From NCBI GenBank assembly GCA_027596195.1, contig JADGJG010000936.1, positions 1-10,745 of the forward strand: 10,745 bases of DNA. Reading direction: 5' to 3'. Below, piece after piece: positions 7,223 through 10,745 of the stretch. A program made the translations under genes and the position numbers. This DNA comes from Podochytrium sp. JEL0797 (Eukaryota; Chytridiomycota; Chytridiomycetes; Chytridiales; Chytriomycetaceae). The notes below the pieces were generated by a model. The model saw only the letters and a program-made list of their open reading frames with translations, was not told the origin of the DNA and did not search any database. Position 1 is the first letter of the stretch, and each line of letters starts with the position of its first letter.

Positions 7223-10200
7223 AAAAGGACGGAGATTCAGCCTTTGTTTTGATTTTGAAATTTGTCCAAAACGGAATGGCCGCCACGGGCATCACGGCCA
7301 ACGACATTCGGCACTTTTTGCGGGCGAATCAGCAGCACGACGATGACTATGGGTTGCGGATACCAGACGGGCGGGCGCGCGTGGCGCCACAGCAAGGGCG
7401 GCCAGTGTGTTTCGAAGGGTTGATGGGCATCGAGAAGAGCGACGAGCGATTCCACGTGAGTATTCATTAGTTGTGCGGTGTGGTGTGCTAGGTTGTGCTA
7501 GGTTGTGCTAGGTTTAAACCAGACCTGGTGATGCCTAGCTAGAACCTAGCTAGGACCTGGCATGCATGCGTAGGACACGAATAGAACTAAAAACGAAACA
7601 GAAACACACTCTCGTGCGGCACTTGAGAAAGCTTCTCGACGGCGCCGTCGCTGCGCAACTCGACGCCCTTTTTTCGCGCGGCGCCACTGACGTGGCCCAC
7701 ATTGTCGACGCAGTCATGGCTTCGCAGGAATACGCTGCCTTGGTCACCCTCGCCTGCGACCAGACGCGAAGGGCCGTGCACCAGGCGAAAAACAAAGACC
7801 CGCCAAACCCAGCCACTCCCACAAGAAGCATCCAAAACAAAAACTACATCAACTCTTTCTCAACCCATTCGAATGCAACAAACGACTCGAGTCTCGGCTC
7901 CCTGAACTCGTCGTCCTTCAATGCCCCGCCCCTTGAGGAGGTCAAACTGATCCTGTCAAATCTGCAGAACAAAAATCCAACCGAGACGCGTTTTGCCGCC
8001 GCACAGGTAACAATGCCTCTTTACAAACTAGTATTTTAATTCAGTTTTGCAGAAATTCAATCTGCTCTCCGTTGCCGATCTGCTGTCGCTCGAATTCTGG
8101 TCAGACACAAAAACGGGAATTGAACTGTGTTTGGCCGACCACGATATCAGGTGCGCGAATGTGATATAACAATCACTTTAATAACGCGTCTTGCCCTGTC
8201 CAGGATTTCTGGAATCGGTCTTCGCGTATGCTCAAAAGTTTTCAAATCGTCTCCCCCACCTATGGTAAACACGCGCGACCCTCGCACATCTCCATAATTA
8301 ACGCCTTCTCAGACGGGTGAACTCTTTCTCATCCTCATCCAACACCTCATCTCCTATTTCGAAAACGGCTCCGCCCCGAAACTGCGAACCGGCCTCTCCC
8401 CAACCTCGGACCCACGCACAGACCTCCTCCTCCGCAAATTCCGCCTCGTCCTCCAATTCCAACTCGAACTTCCGTCCTGCTGGCTCCGCTTCCCGGACCA
8501 AATGTTTTGCAATTGTTTGAATGCCGCGTATCGCTTGCTCCGGAAACCTCAATTCTCGATCGGTGCTCTGCATGTCATGAGTGTGTTGGATGTACAGGCT
8601 GGGTGGTTTGAGAAGTGGACACTCAGTTGTGTTGGGCGGGCGCAGAGTGTGGCGTCGATTATGAAGGCGGATTTGGCTCGCGACCTTGTGTCGTCGTTTG
8701 TGTCGTATTTGGCTTTCGTCCCTCTCGGAGGAGAGTGCTTTCCGACGAGTGCGAATGGGGGAAGTGATGAAGTTGTTGTGATGGATGTAGAAATGAGTGA
8801 GGAGGTGGAGAAGGACGAGGACGGTGGAAGTGATGGTGGAATGATTGCTTGGTGGGATTTGGAATACACTCATTTCGTGCAAGTGATGGTCATGTTGGGG
8901 AAGCTTGTGCGGGGGAAAGCGGGGCGAATGAGCTGTTTTCCCGTGGTGGTTGATATCTCAGGGATGAAGTGGAAGGAAAAGGAGATGCTGGGTGTGCTTG
9001 GTTAGTTTGAGCGTGATTTTTCTGCACATACGATACATTCTAACGCCTTTGCGACTTTATCTTGGACCAGGTGAATTGAGCGACAAGCTAACTTTCACTG
9101 TCGAAATGTTTATTCGGATTCTCGTTCTTCTCATGTGCAAGTGTCCGCGCATTGGTCCCAGTCACGTCAATTTCGATCAACCTACCACCGTATCAGAAGA
9201 AACATACAATTCACTCCATCTGTCCACGATTATTTGTCGCTTACTTCAGGATTTGACGTTAGACTCGGAATGTTGCAAACTGATTTACACGGTAATCTCG
9301 CTCTGGAGCCCCTCTCGATCAAAGATTCGCATCTAACTGCTCGCATTCGATTTAGAACAAAGTAATCTCCGAGCTGATCAAACCCGTCCAAAAACTGAAC
9401 GAAACACCCACCAAACCACACACCCCAAACCTCAACGAACTCGTCCTCATAAACATTGCCCGCCTCTTTTCCAACATGGCCTCCTCCTCCACAGCACGCA
9501 ACCTCATCCTCTACAGCGACTCCACGCCACCCCACCACTCCAACAACAACTCCACCACCATCTCCGGCCCCCTCCAAACCATCCTCAAATTTGTTCTCGA
9601 CTCCCTCTCAGGAACACTCACCCCCTCCCGCGTCCTCACCCTCCAAGTCCTCGGCTGCTTCATCTTCTTCCTGCGACAACTCTACAGAACTTGTGATGGG
9701 ATCCACTTGCTGCAAGGGTACGCGTTGCCTACGGCAGTGACGCGGAATATGGGTGATTTGAAGTGGTTCCGTGCGTGGAATGAGGCGGGGGGTGTGGAGA
9801 TGGCGCGGAAGGAGTGGGAGACGATGAATGTGGATAATTTGTTGAATTTCGCGGGGACGACGAGGGGGGTGTTGGTGTTGCATGAGAGTGGAGCGATGGA
9901 GCAGTGTGTGGCGCATATGTTTAATCGGTAGAGTGGTGGCTGATTTTTTTTGGCGGGTTTGTAGCGGGGTCAATTGATTTATATTTGTTTTGGCAGGTAT
10001 CAAAAGAAACTGCAAGTCAGTGCCTGTGAAAAGTTTGGATATGGGGTGCTTGTTTCTCAAGTGTCTGTCACGGGTCCTGGGATGAAGGCACTGTGTAGGA
10101 CGGGGCTCATTGGGTCTTATATTCGGACTCTCTGGGATCTGTTGGAATTCGGTAACTTCAATTCCCTCTCGTTGACTTCGATTCGAAAACCGCATTATTC

Positions 10201-10659
10201 TAACACATGAGCGATTTACCAGACAATCCGTTTGGTGAGCCCGAGATTGAAATCGACGACTACCATTCGCGCAAAATGGTGTCAAGTATGCTCAAGGCGC
10301 TTTCTTCGTTTTCTGGGCTCTGCGCGATCCTCGAGATAGAACAAGAGCGTGAAAAGTCGGGTGGAGCCGGGGCGGTGGTGGATGTAAACACGTTTTCGCA
10401 TGTAATGCGCAAGCTGGTGTTGGTGGATTCGCCGATTCCCGATGACGCGTTGGTCACTTACGATGAGTGCAATCAGGTTTTTATTGACATTCTGTTGGTG
10501 GGTTTTCTGGTTCGCTGAAACTGAGGTTTTTTTGTTTGTTGCAGATTGGGTTGCGCATTCTTTCGCTTGTGACTTCGTCGTTGGATTCTTGCATCTTGCT
10601 TCAATCCACTTTTCACTTTCAGGAATCCCTATTGAAGCAGCAGGAGGAAGGGCGGCTGA
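7219..10659 (+). CDS. TBC1D32: BROMI / broad-minded (TBC1D32) homologue, 3' end missing
   Basis: Exons: 7219-7455, 7602-8006, 8053-8150, 8204-8264, 8313-9000, 9071-9291, 9356-9927, 9997-10151, 10223-10476, 10545-10659; about 935 residues, running off the window. BROMI is a large helical-repeat protein with a C-terminal TBC-like domain (not in view). It works with CDK20/CCRK in cilium assembly and ciliary-length control. From memory of the vertebrate protein, strong matches are EKSDERFH...LVRHLR (about 72-87), LLNFAGTTRGVLVLHESGAM (732-751), KKLQVSACEKFGYGVLVSQV (764-783) and IGLRILSLVTSSLDS (from 898). Linkers are Asn/Ser/Thr-rich (about 142-188) and acidic (about 417-443). The start is uncertain: ATG 7219 forms ATGA with the preceding stop, while ATG 7276 has a better context and would remove 19 residues. 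The donor of intron 9 could be 10477 (preferred) or 10498. The sequence after 10659 is either an intron (GTGAGT) or exon cut by poly-C. Confidence 0.9.
7456..7601 (+). other. BROMI intron 1, palindrome- and CTAG-rich
   Basis: A 146-bp intron (GTGAGT...CAG), the longest in the window. It carries three exact tandem copies of GTGCTAGGTT (7485-7514), seven CTAG tetramers between 7488 and 7553, and the palindromes GGTTTAAACC (7511-7520), ACCAGACCTGGT (7518-7529, 2-nt centre), CCTAGCTAGG (7545-7554) and GCATGCATGC (7560-7569). AACCTAGC at 7543-7550 is the reverse complement of the repeat core, so an extended hairpin is possible. The splice choice is supported because joining 7455 to 7602 restores a segment conserved in BROMI. 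Confidence 0.75.
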
Positions 10660-10674
10660 GTGAGTTTTGTTGGT

Positions 10675-10676
<2 letters not shown>

Positions 10677-10710
<34 letters not shown>

Positions 10711-10745
10711 CGCGGCAGGGGGGGAGGGGGGGGGGGGGAGGGAGT
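10677..10745. repeat. Poly-C then poly-G block at the right edge
   Basis: A pure run of 33 C (10677-10709) is followed by GCGCGGCA and then an almost pure G tract to the end. With the C-run, this could fold back on itself. It interrupts the BROMI gene just after its tenth exon. Like the left edge, it is most simply a homopolymer or foldback artefact of sequencing or assembly. Confidence 0.85.

Noticed and set aside
8298..8882. Minus-strand open frame of 194 codons opposite BROMI exon 5
   Set aside because: It is low-complexity and explained by the skewed codon use of the sense exon; the sense frame fits the conserved family.
9608..10285. Minus-strand open frame of 225 codons opposite BROMI exons 7-9
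   Set aside because: It crosses well-supported introns and exons of the sense gene and shows no domain.
10498..10544. Alternative donor (GTGGGT) for BROMI intron 9, adding seven residues
   Set aside because: The 10477 donor gives a spacing that better matches the remembered vertebrate protein before IGLRILSL; kept as an uncertainty in the gene entry.

Overview
The window looks like about 10.6 kb of compact nuclear DNA from a flagellated (zoosporic) fungus, for example a chytrid-type lineage. All five genes lie on the + strand. They are split by short GT-AG introns of roughly 46-146 bp, often with CTAAC/TTGAC-like branch sites, and are separated by as little as 79 bp. The fungal assignment rests on intron style, compactness and a secreted GH18 chitinase with a small cysteine-rich C-terminal module. 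The flagellum is inferred from a large gene that reads clearly as BROMI/TBC1D32, a cilium-assembly factor. No taxonomic search was possible.

Layout: 1-98 is a poly-C/G block, probably an assembly edge. 343-2039 and 2142-3837 are tandem paralogues of 499 and 498 aa with identical intron positions. Each combines an N-terminal permuted NlpC/P60 (YiiX/C92-like) papain-fold domain, two DM9 (DUF3421) repeats and a C-terminal membrane anchor. 3917-5771 is a six-exon secreted chitinase of 508 aa. 5772-6444 is a gene-free stretch holding a 61-nt decayed copy of chitinase exon 2 and a 25-nt palindrome. 6445-7222 is oligoribonuclease (REXO2/Orn, 184 aa). From 7219 or 7276 to the right edge lies a ten-exon partial BROMI gene (about 935 residues visible; the C-terminal part is missing). 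The window ends at 10677-10745 in another poly-C/poly-G block.

The genes do not form one pathway. Chitinase remodels or digests chitin outside the cell, oligoribonuclease clears 2-5-nt RNA, and BROMI serves the flagellum. The tandem papain-fold/DM9 proteins are the least familiar element: a putative cysteine hydrolase or acyltransferase joined to lectin-like DM9 repeats and tail-anchored in a membrane.

Two sequence-level patterns stand out. Long exons begin strongly C-rich and end strongly G-rich on the coding strand, and this resets in later exons. The first BROMI intron is packed with palindromes and CTAG tetramers. Exon boundaries were inferred by hand from splice consensus, reading-frame continuity and remembered family conservation, without transcript data.
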